From positions 1-7,293 of the forward strand of contig CANROI010000069.1 in NCBI GenBank assembly GCA_947632165.1: 7,293 nucleotides of DNA, read 5' to 3'. The notes beneath the pieces were generated by a model. The model saw nothing but the letters and a program-made list of their open reading frames with translations, was not told the origin of the DNA and did no database searches. Position 1 is the first letter of the stretch. Every line of letters begins with the position of its first letter. A program made the translations under genes and the position numbers. Source of the stretch: an uncultured Clostridia bacterium (GTDB lineage Bacteria; Bacillota; Clostridia; Christensenellales; Borkfalkiaceae). This document shows positions 1 to 5,940 of this stretch, piece after piece.

Positions 1-11
1 GGATATCAAAA

Positions 12-82
12 GAACTGATCATGGCCGTTCCCCCCATTCCATGATAGCAGATGAAGGAATAAAAGTCCAGAAAAATCAGTTC
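12..82. repeat. Nested inverted repeats upstream of xylA
   Basis: GAACTGAT at 12-19 is the exact reverse complement of ATCAGTTC at 75-82. Inside it, ATCATGG at 18-24 is the reverse complement of CCATGAT at 39-45, with a C-rich loop (25-38). A palindrome TTCATGAA lies at 80-87. The arms sit upstream of the TATAAT box, where an operator or activator site would be. They could also belong to the 3' end of a transcript from the left, but no T-tract follows 45 or 82 on the plus strand. Confidence 0.4.
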
Positions 83-121
83 ATGAAAACACAAAATTAC
101 CAAAAACAAAAACAATGCTCC

Positions 122-150
122 CTTACTTTTTGGGACGGAAAGACTATAAT
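122..150 (+). promoter_or_regulatory. Putative sigma-A promoter of the xyl operon
   Basis: A perfect TATAAT hexamer lies at 145-150. The matching -35 position (122-128, CTTACTT) is a poor fit to TTGACA, so the promoter would be weak or activator-dependent. Transcription would begin near 157, giving a leader of about 30 nt before the xylA ATG at 189, with the ribosome binding site inside it. This is inferred from position and the -10 match only. Confidence 0.4.
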
Positions 151-175
151 GGAGGCAAATCATAAATTTCGTAAA

Positions 176-183
176 AGAGGTGG
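176..183 (+). promoter_or_regulatory. xylA ribosome binding site
   Basis: AGAGGTGG at 176-183 lies 5 nt before the ATG at 189. This favours that ATG over the in-frame GTG at 180, which lies inside the site and has no good Shine-Dalgarno at a proper distance upstream (the next GGAGG is at 151-155). Confidence 0.65.
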
Positions 184-188
184 CTGAA

Positions 189-1514
189 ATGAAAGAAATT
201 TTCCCGTCCGTTCCCGCGATCCGCTATGAGGGCGCGGGCAGCAAGAACAAATTCGCATTCAAATACTATGACGCGGAGCGCGTGATCCTCGGCAAGCCAA
301 TGAAGGAGCATCTCCCCTTCGCGATGGCATGGTGGCACAACCTGTGCGCCACGGGCACGGATATGTTCGGAAGAGGCACGGCGGATAAATCGTTCGGAGC
401 GGAAGAAGGCACGATGGCACACGCCAAAGCCAAGGTGGACGCCGGCTTCGAGTTCATGAAAAAGCTCGGCATCCGCTATTTCTGCTTCCACGACGTGGAT
501 CTTGTCCCCGAGGCGGACGACATCAAGGAGACGAACCGCCGTCTCGATGAGATCTCCGACTACATCCTCGAAAAGATGAAGGGCACGAACATCAAGTGCC
601 TGTGGGGAACGGCGAACATGTTCGGCAATCCGCGCTATATGAACGGCGCGGGCTCCACGAACAGCGCAGACGTATTTTGCTTTGCGGCGGCGCAGGTAAA
701 GAAGGCGCTCGATCTCACCGTCAAGCTCGGCGGCAGAGGCTATGTGTTCTGGGGCGGGCGCGAGGGCTACGAGACCCTCCTCAACACCGATGTGAAGTTC
801 GAGCAGGAGAATATCGCGCGCCTCATGAAGATGGCGGTTTCTTACGGCAGGAGCATCGGATTCAAGGGCGATTTCTACATCGAACCCAAGCCGAAGGAGC
901 CCATGAAGCATCAATACGACTTCGACGCGGCGACCGCGATCGGCTTTCTGAGGGCCTATGGGCTCGACAAAGATTTCAAGATGAACATCGAAGCGAACCA
1001 TGCCACCCTTGCGGGACATACCTTCGAACATGAACTCAGGATCTCCTCGATCAACGGCATGCTCGGCTCGATCGACGCCAACCAGGGCGATATGCTCCTC
1101 GGCTGGGATACCGACGAGTTCCCCTTCGACGTCTATTCCGCGACCAAATGCATGTACGAAGTGCTCAAGGCGGGCGGACTTACGGGCGGATTCAACTTCG
1201 ACGCAAAGAATCGCCGCCCCTCCTACACCGCAGAGGACATGTTCCTCGGCTATATCCTCGGCATGGACACCTTTGCGCTCGGGCTCATCAAGGCCGCGCA
1301 GCTCATCGAGGACGGCCGCATCGACGCCTTTGTAAAGGAGCGCTATGCAAGCTATGAAAGCGGCATCGGCAAGAAGATCGTCTCGGATGAGGCGACCCTT
1401 GCGGAACTTGCGGAGTATGCGGCGAAACTCGGTGCGCCCGCCCTTCCCGGCAGCGGCAGGCAAGAATACCTCGAAAGCGTGTTCAACGAAGTGCTCTTCG
1501 GTAGGAACGAATAA
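189..1514 (+). CDS. xylA: Xylose isomerase
   Basis: This cytoplasmic enzyme interconverts D-xylose and D-xylulose, the first step of xylose use, with two divalent metal ions. The 441-aa protein has the length and motifs of class II (long) xylose isomerases. Visible are catalytic His101 and Asp104 in FHDVD, Trp139, Val186 followed by FWGGREGYE, and metal ligands Glu232 (IEPKPKEP), Glu268 and His271 (NIEANHATLAGHTFEHE), Asp296 (SIDANQGD), Asp307, Asp309 (WDTDEFP) and Asp338. Numbering nearly matches the well-studied thermophilic clostridial enzymes, whose Trp139 and Val186 shape the preference for xylose over glucose; both are kept here, so xylose is the likely substrate. The ATG at 189 is chosen for its Shine-Dalgarno; a GTG at 180 would add three residues. 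It is the first gene of the operon, 24 nt ahead of xylB. Confidence 0.97.
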   Translation: MKEIFPSVPAIRYEGAGSKNKFAFKYYDAERVILGKPMKEHLPFAMAWWHNLCATGTDMFGRGTADKSFGAEEGTMAHAKAKVDAGFEFMKKLGIRYFCFHDVDLVPEADDIKETNRRLDEISDYILEKMKGTNIKCLWGTANMFGNPRYMNGAGSTNSADVFCFAAAQVKKALDLTVKLGGRGYVFWGGREGYETLLNTDVKFEQENIARLMKMAVSYGRSIGFKGDFYIEPKPKEPMKHQYDFDAATAIGFLRAYGLDKDFKMNIEANHATLAGHTFEHELRISSINGMLGSIDANQGDMLLGWDTDEFPFDVYSATKCMYEVLKAGGLTGGFNFDAKNRRPSYTAEDMFLGYILGMDTFALGLIKAAQLIEDGRIDAFVKERYASYESGIGKKIVSDEATLAELAEYAAKLGAPALPGSGRQEYLESVFNEVLFGRNE

Positions 1515-1525
1515 ATCGGTTACAT

Positions 1526-1532
1526 AAGGGGG
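1526..1532 (+). promoter_or_regulatory. xylB ribosome binding site
   Basis: AAGGGGG at 1526-1532 is 6 nt before the second of two adjacent ATG codons (1539) but only 3 nt before the first (1536). This selects 1539 as the more likely start, giving the usual N-terminus MYIGIDLGTS. Confidence 0.6.
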
Positions 1533-1538
1533 CGAATG

Positions 1539-2999
1539 ATGTATATCGGAATCGACCTGGGAACTTCCGCGGTTAAGCTGCTGTTAGTAAATCCGGAAGG
1601 CAAAATTCTTGCCTCCGCCGCGGAGCGCTATCCGGTCATGTATCCGCAGTCGGGCTGGAGCGAACAGGACCCCGAAGATTGGCTCAAGGCAATCTGCCGC
1701 GGGATCCCCCGTCTGCTCGATGGGCAGGATCGGACGAAGGTCAGGGGCATTGCTTTCGGCGGGCAGATGCACGGGCTCGTAGCGCTCGATCGGGACGACC
1801 GCGTGCTCCGTCCCTGCATTCTCTGGAATGACGGGCGAACAGAGGCGGAGACCGCCCGGCTCAATGAAACCGTGGGCAAAGAGCGGCTCTCCGCGCTCAC
1901 CGCAAACGTCGCCTTTGCCGGATTTACCGCGCCCAAGCTGCTCTGGCTGAGGGAACATGAGCGGCAAAACTTCAACCGCATGGCGAAGATCATGCTCCCC
2001 AAGGACTATCTCGTGTATATGCTGACGGGGATCCATTCGACCGACTATTCGGACGCCTCCGGCACTCTGCTCCTCGACGTCGAAAAGCGGCAATGGAGCG
2101 CCCCCATGTGCGAAGTGTGTTCCGTCTCTCCGGAGAGCCTTCCCGCGCTCTATGAGTCCTATGAGCCCGTCGGAAAGCTCAAGGCGGAGTACGCAAAGCT
2201 CTGGGGACTTGGGGAAGTGACCGTCGCTGCGGGCGCGGGAGACAACGCGGCGGCGGCGATCGGCACGGGGACCGTCAACCATGGCGACTGCAACATTTCG
2301 CTCGGCACGAGCGGTACGGTCTTCGTCGCGCAGGACACGTTCAGCGTAGACGGCAAGAACGCGCTCCATTCCTTCTGCCATGCAAACGGCGCCTATCATC
2401 TGATGGGCTGCATCCTCTCGGCGGCGTCCTGCAATACCTGGTGGATGCACATTCTCGGCACGGAAGATTTCGACGGCGAACAGGCGGGCGCGGAGGAATG
2501 GCTCGGGAAGAACCGCGTTTACTTCCTCCCCTATCTCATGGGCGAGCGCAGCCCGCACAACGACGTGAACGCCCGCGGCGCCTTTATCGGATTGGAGCCG
2601 ACGACGACGCGCAAACAGATGACCCTCGCCGTCATGGAGGGCGTGGCGTTCGCCCTCCGCGACTGCATCGAAGTCGCAAGATCGAACGGTGTGCAAATCG
2701 AAAAGACCCGCGTCTGCGGCGGCGGCGCAAAGAGTGAGCTCTGGTGCAGGATCCTCGCAAACGTCTGCAATCTTCCCGTGGAACGGCCCAAGACAGAAGA
2801 GGGCCCCGCCTACGGCGCCGCCATGCTCGCAATGGTCGCCTGCGGGGAATACCCCGACGTCAGGACGGCGGCGGAAAAGCTCGTCCGTGTCAAGAGCTCC
2901 ATCCTGCCCGATCCGGAAACTGCGGCACGCTATCGTGAGCGGTACAAGACTTTCCGGGCGCTCTATCCCGCGCTCAGAGACGTCTATCGTATTTTATAA
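1539..2999 (+). CDS. xylB: Xylulokinase (FGGY family)
   Basis: The enzyme phosphorylates D-xylulose with ATP to D-xylulose 5-phosphate, which enters the pentose phosphate pathway. The 486-aa protein is full length for the family. It shows the N-terminal phosphate-binding motif DLGTS (residues 6-10), the sugar-binding stretches GGQMHG (74-79) and WNDGR (96-100), a FTAPKLLWLREHE segment typical of FGGY signature 1, the probable catalytic Asp235 in GAGDN, a second phosphate motif LGTSGT (255-260), and the C-terminal GGGAKSELW motif typical of signature 2. The start at 1539 is preferred over 1536 because of Shine-Dalgarno spacing. It lies 24 nt after xylA and 23 nt before the GH43 gene on the same strand, so the three are very likely co-transcribed. 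Nothing indicates another FGGY sugar specificity, and the xylA neighbour supports xylulose. Confidence 0.95.
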   Translation: MYIGIDLGTSAVKLLLVNPEGKILASAAERYPVMYPQSGWSEQDPEDWLKAICRGIPRLLDGQDRTKVRGIAFGGQMHGLVALDRDDRVLRPCILWNDGRTEAETARLNETVGKERLSALTANVAFAGFTAPKLLWLREHERQNFNRMAKIMLPKDYLVYMLTGIHSTDYSDASGTLLLDVEKRQWSAPMCEVCSVSPESLPALYESYEPVGKLKAEYAKLWGLGEVTVAAGAGDNAAAAIGTGTVNHGDCNISLGTSGTVFVAQDTFSVDGKNALHSFCHANGAYHLMGCILSAASCNTWWMHILGTEDFDGEQAGAEEWLGKNRVYFLPYLMGERSPHNDVNARGAFIGLEPTTTRKQMTLAVMEGVAFALRDCIEVARSNGVQIEKTRVCGGGAKSELWCRILANVCNLPVERPKTEEGPAYGAAMLAMVACGEYPDVRTAAEKLVRVKSSILPDPETAARYRERYKTFRALYPALRDVYRIL

Positions 3000-3009
3000 T
3001 CCGACGCAC

Positions 3010-3016
3010 AAGGAGG
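3010..3016 (+). promoter_or_regulatory. Strong ribosome binding site of the GH43 gene
   Basis: AAGGAGG at 3010-3016 lies 6 nt before the ATG at 3023. It is the best Shine-Dalgarno in the window and fixes the start codon of the hydrolase gene. Confidence 0.8.
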
Positions 3017-3022
3017 AAATTT

Positions 3023-4462
3023 ATGAAAAAGCAGGCATTCAACCCCTACCTTCCGAGCTATGAATACGTGCCCGACGGCGAACCCCATCTCTTCGACGGG
3101 AGAGTGTACGTCTATGGCTCCCATGACCTTTTCAACGGCATTTCCTTCTGCCTCGGCGACTACGTCTCGTGGTCCGCTCCCGAAGAGGATCTCTCCGATT
3201 GGCGGTATGAGGGCGTGATCTTCCGAAGAAGGCAGGATCCCCTCGGCAAGCGCGGCATGATGAACGCGATGTACGCACCCGACGTCTGCCGCGGCAAGGA
3301 CGGCAAATACTACCTCTACTACTTCATCGGCTACAAGGGGCTCATATCCGTCGCGGTATGCGATACCCCCGCGGGAAAGTACGAATTCCTCGGCTATGTG
3401 CGCTATCCGGACGGGACCCCCATCGGCAAGAAGCGGGAGCCCCTTCAATTCGACCCCGGCGTATTCGCGGACGACGACGGAAAAATCTACCTTTATACGG
3501 GTTTCGGCCCCGTCAACTACCCTTCCCTCCTGCTCGGCGGGCATAAGCCGTCCGAACACGGAGCGATGTGCTTCGAGCTCGAGGACGACATGCTCACCGT
3601 CAAGGACGATTTTCGCTATATCGGCGTCAAGGGTAAGACGGAGAGCAAGGGAACCCCCTATGAGGGGCACGAGTTCTTCGAGGCCTCTTCCATGCGCAAA
3701 TTCGACGGAAAATATTATTTCATCTACAGTTCCTTCGAGGGCCATGAACTGTGCTATGCCGTCTCGGATCGCCCCACCGGGGGCTTCGAGTTCGGCGGGA
3801 CGCTCGTCTCCAACGGCGACATCGGAATCGGCGGCAGAACGAAGGCGCAGGCCGTGAACTATACGGGCAATACCCACGGCAGTTTGATCCGGATCAAGGG
3901 AAAATATTATGTATTCTATCACCGCCAGACCAACCGTCACCAATTCTCCCGTCAGGCATGCGCCGAAGAGATCGGGTTCGAAAACGGGAAATTTTTGCAG
4001 GCGGAGATGACCTCTTGCGGGCTCAACGGCGGTCCGCTTGCGGGCAGGGGGACCTACAGCGCCCACATTGCCTGCAACCTCTACGGCAAAAAGGGGACCT
4101 ATTGGTACGGCGTCATCAAAAAGCCGCGCGGTTCATTTCCCTATTTTACCCAATACGGAAAAGACCGGGAGAATGATCCAGATCAGCATATTGCCAACTT
4201 CACGGACGGTGCGACCGCGGTATTCAAGTACTTCGATTTGGGCGACCTGCAGTCGGTATCCGTCGAACTCAACGGGCGCGCCAAGGGCGAGATCCTCGTT
4301 CTGACTTCCGAAAACGAGGCGCCTGCCGCAAGGATCCCCGTCTCGGGCAGCGGCAGAGGGACCTATTCGGGCAAATGGACGGGGCAGCGCGGGACGCACC
4401 CCTTGATCTTCGTTTTTCACGGCTCCGGGCATCCCGATTTTCTCTCTTTTACTTTGGCATGA
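3023..4462 (+). CDS. GH43 glycoside hydrolase with CBM6-like domain
   Basis: This 479-aa protein is a family 43 five-bladed beta-propeller glycosidase, probably a beta-xylosidase and/or alpha-L-arabinofuranosidase acting on short (arabino)xylo-oligosaccharides. By alignment from memory with characterised members, the catalytic residues are Asp18 in VPDGEP (general base), Asp144 in FDPGVFADDDGK (pKa modulator) and Glu220 in FFEASSM (general acid). The conserved APD (85-87) and a His in NTHGSL (near 285) are also present. Residues from about 385 to 479 (FTDGATAVFKYFDLG to the closing DFLSFTLA) resemble a CBM6-type beta-sandwich, which in this group usually packs against the propeller. No signal peptide or membrane helix is visible, so it should act in the cytoplasm on imported oligosaccharides. 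It is the last gene of the xyl operon and stops just before a strong terminator. Exact substrate and GH43 subfamily cannot be fixed by eye. Confidence 0.9.
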   Translation: MKKQAFNPYLPSYEYVPDGEPHLFDGRVYVYGSHDLFNGISFCLGDYVSWSAPEEDLSDWRYEGVIFRRRQDPLGKRGMMNAMYAPDVCRGKDGKYYLYYFIGYKGLISVAVCDTPAGKYEFLGYVRYPDGTPIGKKREPLQFDPGVFADDDGKIYLYTGFGPVNYPSLLLGGHKPSEHGAMCFELEDDMLTVKDDFRYIGVKGKTESKGTPYEGHEFFEASSMRKFDGKYYFIYSSFEGHELCYAVSDRPTGGFEFGGTLVSNGDIGIGGRTKAQAVNYTGNTHGSLIRIKGKYYVFYHRQTNRHQFSRQACAEEIGFENGKFLQAEMTSCGLNGGPLAGRGTYSAHIACNLYGKKGTYWYGVIKKPRGSFPYFTQYGKDRENDPDQHIANFTDGATAVFKYFDLGDLQSVSVELNGRAKGEILVLTSENEAPAARIPVSGSGRGTYSGKWTGQRGTHPLIFVFHGSGHPDFLSFTLA

Positions 4463-4467
4463 CGATG

Positions 4468-4507
4468 AAAAATGGGCGCTTCCCCGCGGGGAAGCGCCCA
4501 CTTTTTT
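4468..4507. terminator. Bidirectional intrinsic terminator between converging operons
   Basis: A perfect 28-bp palindrome at 4473-4500 (left arm TGGGCGCTTCCCCG, right arm its exact complement) can form a long GC-rich stem. On the plus strand it is followed by CTTTTTT (4501-4507), ending the xyl operon. On the minus strand the A5 run at 4468-4472 becomes a U-tract, ending the spoVAD-spoVAE transcript. The plus-strand T-run touches the spoVAE stop codon (4507-4509). Confidence 0.92.
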
Positions 4508-4884
4508 CAGTTTTTCTTGGTGTGGGAACGGAAGAGGAGCGCCATGATGAAGGAAAAGACGACGGCGGCGGATACGCCCGCGCTTGCGGCGACGAGCGGC
4601 CCCGTGAGCGCGGCGAACAACCCCTTCTCCGCCCCCTTCATCGCGCCGTTGGCGAGCAGATAGCCGAATCCGGAGATGGGCACCGTTGCGCCCGCGCCCG
4701 CGAATTCGACGATCGGCTGATAGAGCCCGAGAGCGGTGAGCGCCACCCCTGCCAACATAAAGATCACGAGGATCTTCCCCGCCGTGAGATCGGTGAAGTT
4801 GATGACCAGCTGCGCGATCGCGCAGATCAGCCCGCCCACGGCAAATGCCTTCAAAAACATCAATGCGATCTGAAGATATTCCAT
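4507..4884 (-). CDS. spoVAE: Stage V sporulation protein AE (SpoVAE/SpoVAEB)
   Basis: This 125-aa integral membrane protein belongs to the SpoVAC/SpoVAE family. In spore formers, SpoVA proteins sit in the inner spore membrane and move Ca-dipicolinic acid into the forespore and out at germination. Visible are an N-terminal helix with FLKAFAVGGLICAIAQLV, a second helix around LVIFMLAGVALTALGLY, the family hallmark FAGAGATVPISGFG (about residues 61-74), and C-terminal helices with SAGVSAAVVFSFIMALLF, followed by a short basic tail. The SAGxSAA stretch and the lack of a long hydrophilic N-terminus fit SpoVAE better than SpoVAC. The start ATG is 9 nt after the spoVAD stop, with a GAGGGGGG Shine-Dalgarno that overlaps that stop, so translation is probably coupled. 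It is the last gene before the shared terminator. Confidence 0.93.
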   Translation of the reverse strand: MEYLQIALMFLKAFAVGGLICAIAQLVINFTDLTAGKILVIFMLAGVALTALGLYQPIVEFAGAGATVPISGFGYLLANGAMKGAEKGLFAALTGPLVAASAGVSAAVVFSFIMALLFRSHTKKN

Positions 4885-4893
4885 ATTCCCCCC

Positions 4894-5886
4894 TCAATGC
4901 TCCAAAACGACGGCATGCGCGATGCAGGGGATGCTCTCCCCCTGCCCCGAGGAGACGGTTGAAAGAAGCGCGCCCGTCGCCACGAACAAAATCTTTCTCA
5001 GACCGCCCGTCATCATCTTTGCATGCAGATAAGAGTTGAGCACGACCGCCGAACAGCCGGCGCCGCTCCCGCCCTGAAACTCATCCTCGATGACTTTATA
5101 GATGATCTCGCCGCAATCCACATGATTCTTGGAAATATCCAATCCTTTTTCCCAGGTCAGGTCCTTCAGAATGCGACTGCCCAAGGCACCCAAATCTCCC
5201 GTTACGATGAGATCGTAATCCTCGGGCGCCTCCCCCGTCTCCCGGAAATGCGTGAGAATGGTATCGCATGCCGCGGGCGCCATTGCGGCGCCCATGTTGT
5301 TGACATCGGTAATGCCGAAGTCCACCACTTTCCCGAGGGTCGCCGCGGTAATGGAGATCCCCTCTCCCGTACCCGCGACCAAGGCGCCGCCCGCGGCCGT
5401 CACCGTCCACTGAGACTGCGGAGGTCGGGTCGTCCCGAGTTCCAGCGGATAGCGGTATTGCCGCTCCGCCGAAGCAAAATGGCTCCCGGTTGCGGCGACG
5501 ACGCGGTCGCAGTACCCTCCGTCTATGAATGCGGCAGCGACCGCGAGGCTCTCCGCCATCGTCGAACAGGCGCCGTAGACGCCCAAAAAGGGCACCGAAA
5601 AGTCGCGGGCCGCAAAACTTGCCGAAATGATCTGGTTCAAAAGATCGCCCGAAACGATCATATCCACCTCATGGCGGTCGAGCTGCGCGTTTTTGATCGC
5701 GCCGTCGATCACATAGGAGAGCATCTTGCACTCCGCTTTTTCATAGGTGGATTCCCCGAACATGTCGTCCGAAAGCGCCTTCTCCACATATCTGCCGATG
5801 ATCCCCTCGCATTCTTTGGGGCCGGCGATCGTGCTTGTCGCGATGATCCGCGGCCGGTTCCGGAAATAGATAGTCTGATGTTGCAT
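4894..5886 (-). CDS. spoVAD: Stage V sporulation protein AD (SpoVAD)
   Basis: SpoVAD is a soluble thiolase/KAS-III-fold protein that, in Bacillus, binds dipicolinic acid and works with membrane SpoVA proteins in DPA uptake by the forespore. The 330-aa protein is close to the usual length. Hallmarks are AGPKE near residues 21-25, SGDLLNQ (79-85), GACST with Cys107 at the thiolase-type position, GSHFASAERQYRYP (134-147), GITDVNNMGAAMAPAA (191-206), TGDLGALGS (229-237), GGSGAGCSA (272-280), ATGALLS (303-309) and a C-terminal ESIPCIAHAVV with a conserved His. The N-terminus aligns with known SpoVAD (QTIYF, then AGPKE), and no other in-frame Met precedes residue 42, so the start at 5886 is secure. 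Its Shine-Dalgarno (CAGGCGG) lies within a terminator-like hairpin immediately upstream. No spoVAC gene lies before it; spoVAE follows. Confidence 0.96.
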   Translation of the reverse strand: MQHQTIYFRNRPRIIATSTIAGPKECEGIIGRYVEKALSDDMFGESTYEKAECKMLSYVIDGAIKNAQLDRHEVDMIVSGDLLNQIISASFAARDFSVPFLGVYGACSTMAESLAVAAAFIDGGYCDRVVAATGSHFASAERQYRYPLELGTTRPPQSQWTVTAAGGALVAGTGEGISITAATLGKVVDFGITDVNNMGAAMAPAACDTILTHFRETGEAPEDYDLIVTGDLGALGSRILKDLTWEKGLDISKNHVDCGEIIYKVIEDEFQGGSGAGCSAVVLNSYLHAKMMTGGLRKILFVATGALLSTVSSGQGESIPCIAHAVVLEH

Positions 5887-5928
5887 AAAAAACCGCCTGA
5901 ATGCAGTGTTTGCATACAGGCGGCTTTT
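5887..5928 (-). terminator. Intrinsic terminator overlapping the spoVAD ribosome binding site
   Basis: Read on the minus strand, CCGCCTG-T-ATGCA, loop AACAC, then TGCAT-T-CAGGCGG forms a 12-bp stem with one T-T mismatch (5893-5923). It is followed at once by six T (5892-5887) and then the spoVAD ATG (5886-5884). It starts 17 nt after the stop of the PstS-like gene, as expected for that gene's terminator. The 3' arm CAGGCGG is also the only Shine-Dalgarno of spoVAD, 6 nt before its ATG. An AAAAG run before the stem could pair further into the T-tract. The structure may therefore control spoVAD as well as end the upstream transcript. Confidence 0.85.
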
Positions 5929-5940
5929 ATGCCATTCTTT

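Larger units (their letters stand above)
1..188 (+). other. AT-rich upstream region of the xyl operon
   Basis: This leader is visibly A-rich (A-tracts around 83-117), in contrast to the GC-rich genes that follow. It holds a TATAAT box at 145-150, an 8-bp inverted repeat (12-19 with 75-82), a 7-bp inverted repeat (18-24 with 39-45) and the xylA ribosome binding site. I see no recognisable XylR operator of the Bacillus type and no full match to a CcpA cre site. A reading frame stays open from the left edge to 187, but it looks like chance and is treated as non-coding. Confidence 0.6.

Noticed and set aside
84..99. cre-like sequence TGAAAACACAAAATTA upstream of xylA
   Set aside because: Only the left half resembles the CcpA consensus; the central CG and the right half are missing.
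2..187. A plus-strand frame open from the left edge, ending at TGA 185-187, with possible internal ATGs at 41, 83 and 149
   Set aside because: It runs through the AT-rich promoter region, the TATAAT box and the xylA ribosome binding site. It is rich in Lys, Gln and Asn as expected for translated A-tracts, has no Shine-Dalgarno at any internal ATG, and its codons are unlike those of the GC-rich neighbours.
144..1463. Antisense 439-codon open frame opposite xylA
   Set aside because: It lies fully opposite a securely identified xylA. Its low-complexity Arg/Glu/His/Val-rich translation is the usual mirror frame of a gene with G/C-rich third positions.
1584..2696. Antisense 370-codon open frame opposite xylB
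   Set aside because: It is a mirror frame of a clear FGGY kinase gene, with no ribosome binding site or recognisable domain.
2984..4066. Antisense 360-codon open frame opposite the GH43 gene
   Set aside because: It lies opposite a gene with recognisable catalytic motifs; no domain or start signal is seen.
5887..5932. Sigma-F or sigma-G promoter for spoVAD starting from GCATA on the minus strand
   Set aside because: The -35-like pentamer is present, but no sequence at 14-17 nt fits the -10 consensus of either factor.
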